Source: Paraspadella gotoi
Lineage: Eukaryota; Chaetognatha
Assembly (NCBI GenBank): GCA_051294375.1
Contig: CM119268.1
Coordinates: 12,342,493-12,406,492 of the forward strand
Length of the DNA: 64,000 bases
Reading direction: 5' to 3'
The notes below the pieces were generated by a model. The model saw only the letters and a program-made list of their open reading frames with translations, searched no databases and was not told the DNA's origin. Every line of letters starts with the position of its first letter. Within the stretch, counting starts at the first letter, position 1. Made by a program: the position numbers and the translations under genes. Below are positions 62,504 to 64,000 of the stretch, one piece after another.

Positions 62504-62808
62504 TTTTCATGAATAAAAACATGAGAGACTTCTTCTCTGTTAAGCCGAGTCGCGGTGGTGTCATATCTCCAACCACAGAAATCGATGTTACATTGTTACA
62601 TGTTACATCCGCTAGACAAGCTGGAATGATAGCAGGAATCATATCATCGACGAGATATTTCTCCTGCATCTATGGTGGAGAGTTTAATGCTAGGAGAGCT
62701 GCAGTCGCGAATCCTATATCAGTTGATTATATAAAAATATCTCGTTGTTTAAAAGCCAACAATCATAAGAATTTGAATTTTCAAGTTTTTCCACGTGAAT
62801 TTAATTAA
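62504..62808 (+). CDS. Candidate terminal exon, unknown protein
   Basis: A T-run acceptor ending TTTTTCAG (62496-62503) precedes an open frame of 2 nt plus 101 codons to a TAA at 62806-62808. The entry phase fits the 1-nt overhang of the exon at 60262-60405. Early residues read FMNKNMRDFFSVKPSRGG; the middle has TSARQAGMIAGIISSTRYF and the end is basic and Asn-rich. AATAAA follows at 62852-62857, a suitable polyadenylation signal. Against it, the minus strand is also open for 65 codons (62472-62669) and no family is recognised. The frame could also start at the ATG at 62510 or extend left to an ORF start at 62323. Confidence 0.3.
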
Positions 62809-62851
62809 CGAAGTTCGAAGTTGTGTCTTTTTTATACAATAGTATTCATTA

Positions 62852-62857
62852 AATAAA
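62852..62857 (+). terminator. AATAAA polyadenylation signal candidate
   Basis: Canonical hexamer 44 bp after the TAA of the candidate terminal exon and just before a (GAC)25 tract. AATAAA words are frequent in AT-rich DNA, so this counts only in combination with that exon. Confidence 0.25.
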
Positions 62858-62865
62858 AATCGGAA

Positions 62866-62940
<75 letters not shown>
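62866..62940 (+). repeat. (GAC)25 trinucleotide repeat
   Basis: 25 perfect GAC units with no interruption, ending in GATGG. The longest pure triplet tract in the window. Confidence 0.98.
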
Positions 62941-62942
<2 letters not shown>

Positions 62943-62943
62943 T

Positions 62944-63780
62944 GGAGGACGAAATTCAGACGAAATTCTGTTTCCCGGCGTAAAAATCTCGTCACATCTC
63001 ATTTGAGTTGAAAATCCTTTTTCTTCGTCTTCGTCTCGATTCGACCTTCGAATCATTTTCCTCCTCCCTTCCTCCCCCTCTCCACCCTCTCTCCTCCTTC
63101 CCTCCCGCCCTCCTTTCCTCTCTCCCTCTTTCCTCCCTCCCCTTCTGCTGCCTTCAGCACTTTTTCTATCTCGTAAGTTTTGCACGAATGCTTTTTTTTT
63201 TCTCTCTCTCTCTCTCTTTTTTTTTGTCATTTTTGGTCGGTTATTGTACCGACGTAATAATATTTCCCGCGAAAGCTACGAGACTCGATTTTTTTTCTTC
63301 CGTCATTCCATGGTCCGTGGAGGGCGCCGGGACTTCTGGGCGGAAGCGATTCGTTGTTGTCGTCGTTCTTCATGAGACCAAAAAAAAAAAAGATAACGCG
63401 GACCGGAATCTAACTCGGCCCTGCGATTTTTTTTTTCTTCAGAGAACGGGAAGTTTCCAAAGCCTAGAGAAAAGCGGCCGTCGTCGTCGTCACGTTGACT
63501 TCTTTTCATGTCGTCGTCTTTATAATCGTCGTCGTCGCTTCGTGTGTTTGGCTCAATGGGCGTGACTCGTGAATCTCTCCAAACTTGATTAAGATCAGGA
63601 TTTTTGGTCGAAGAAAAAATGTCGCGACGATTTCTCGAAGTTTGGAGGGAGAGAGAAAAGGAGAAGGAGGGGAGGGGAAGAGGGAGGGGGGATAAGGGGG
63701 AGTACCTTAATACGGAGAGAACGTGACGAATTAAAGGAAATAGGTTTAATTAAGAGTTAGGGGAAGAAACAGGCCAGAAA
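62944..63780. other. Low-complexity flank, no confident gene
   Basis: C/T-rich at 63055-63165, T runs near 63195 and 63222, GTC/CGT triplets at 63353-63366, 63479-63493 and 63512-63537, and a G/A-rich stretch at 63645-63705. A CCTTCAG acceptor and a GTAAGT donor at 63150-63176 are only about 16 nt apart. The 185-codon + frame starting 63008 is dominated by these repeats. Confidence 0.5.
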
Positions 63781-63796
63781 GAAAAAAATTAAGAAG

Positions 63797-63952
<156 letters not shown>

Positions 63953-64000
63953 ACTAAGTCTGAAACAAGCATAAAAGGAAAAAAAAGCAACAAAACGAGC

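Noticed and set aside
62472-62669. 65-codon minus-strand frame antisense to the candidate terminal exon
   Set aside because: The ATG directly follows an in-frame TAG and there is no donor or polyadenylation context; the plus strand has both an acceptor and AATAAA.

Overview
The window is eukaryotic, most likely arthropod and probably insect. Its DNA has little CpG depletion, very abundant (CT)n/(GA)n microsatellites, (GAC)n trinucleotide tracts, AT-rich spacers and no long uninterrupted gene. The species cannot be named from the sequence; a hymenopteran would fit but this is a guess. There are no prokaryotic operons, CRISPR arrays, rRNA genes or convincing tRNA genes. Almost every open frame in the window is a translated microsatellite.

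Layout. 1-1671 is a single-copy left flank. 1672-16040 (block A) is a 14.4-kb segment that reappears as a direct copy at 18015-32282 (block B) and as an inverted copy at 32283-47004 (block C), so B and C form a giant palindrome with its centre near 32.28 kb. 16041-17437 follows A and is repeated at 47030-48370 (block D). 17438-17989 is an extra fragment of A (about 5993-6510). 48396-53930 consists of heavily corrupted, alternately direct and inverted copies of A 15.2-17.4 kb. 53931-54890 is poor-looking sequence leading into a cleaner, single-copy right flank from about 54891 to 64000. Four of the eight N runs are exactly 25 long and sit at or near joins.

Interpretation. The switchbacks always fall near A ~1.7-1.9 kb or A ~15.9-16.2 kb, the copies differ mainly by homopolymer indels, and the last noisy copy runs on toward the right flank. 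The most economical reading is that one genomic locus was expanded by gap filling with raw single-molecule reads containing several forward and reverse passes of one insert. If so, about 37 kb (17.4-54.9 kb) is not real. A genuine direct-plus-inverted segmental duplication is the alternative, and raw-read mapping would decide it.

Genes. The best-supported coding piece is one internal exon on the + strand at 60262-60405 (47 codons, good GTATGT donor). A 42-nt candidate exon at 16722-16763 and a candidate terminal exon at 62504-62808 with AATAAA downstream have compatible splice phases. They could belong to one gene with long introns, but I do not recognise the product. Two exon-like segments on the - strand (7187-7315 and 9160-9221) are weaker. 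A degenerate tRNA-like (SINE-type) element lies at 14145-14265, with copies in B and C.

Right flank. It carries a 31-bp minisatellite beside a 53-bp minisatellite, an unusual concentration of GAC/GTC triplet tracts, a GGGGTTTTCCCC Rel/Dorsal-type site and several long microsatellites.
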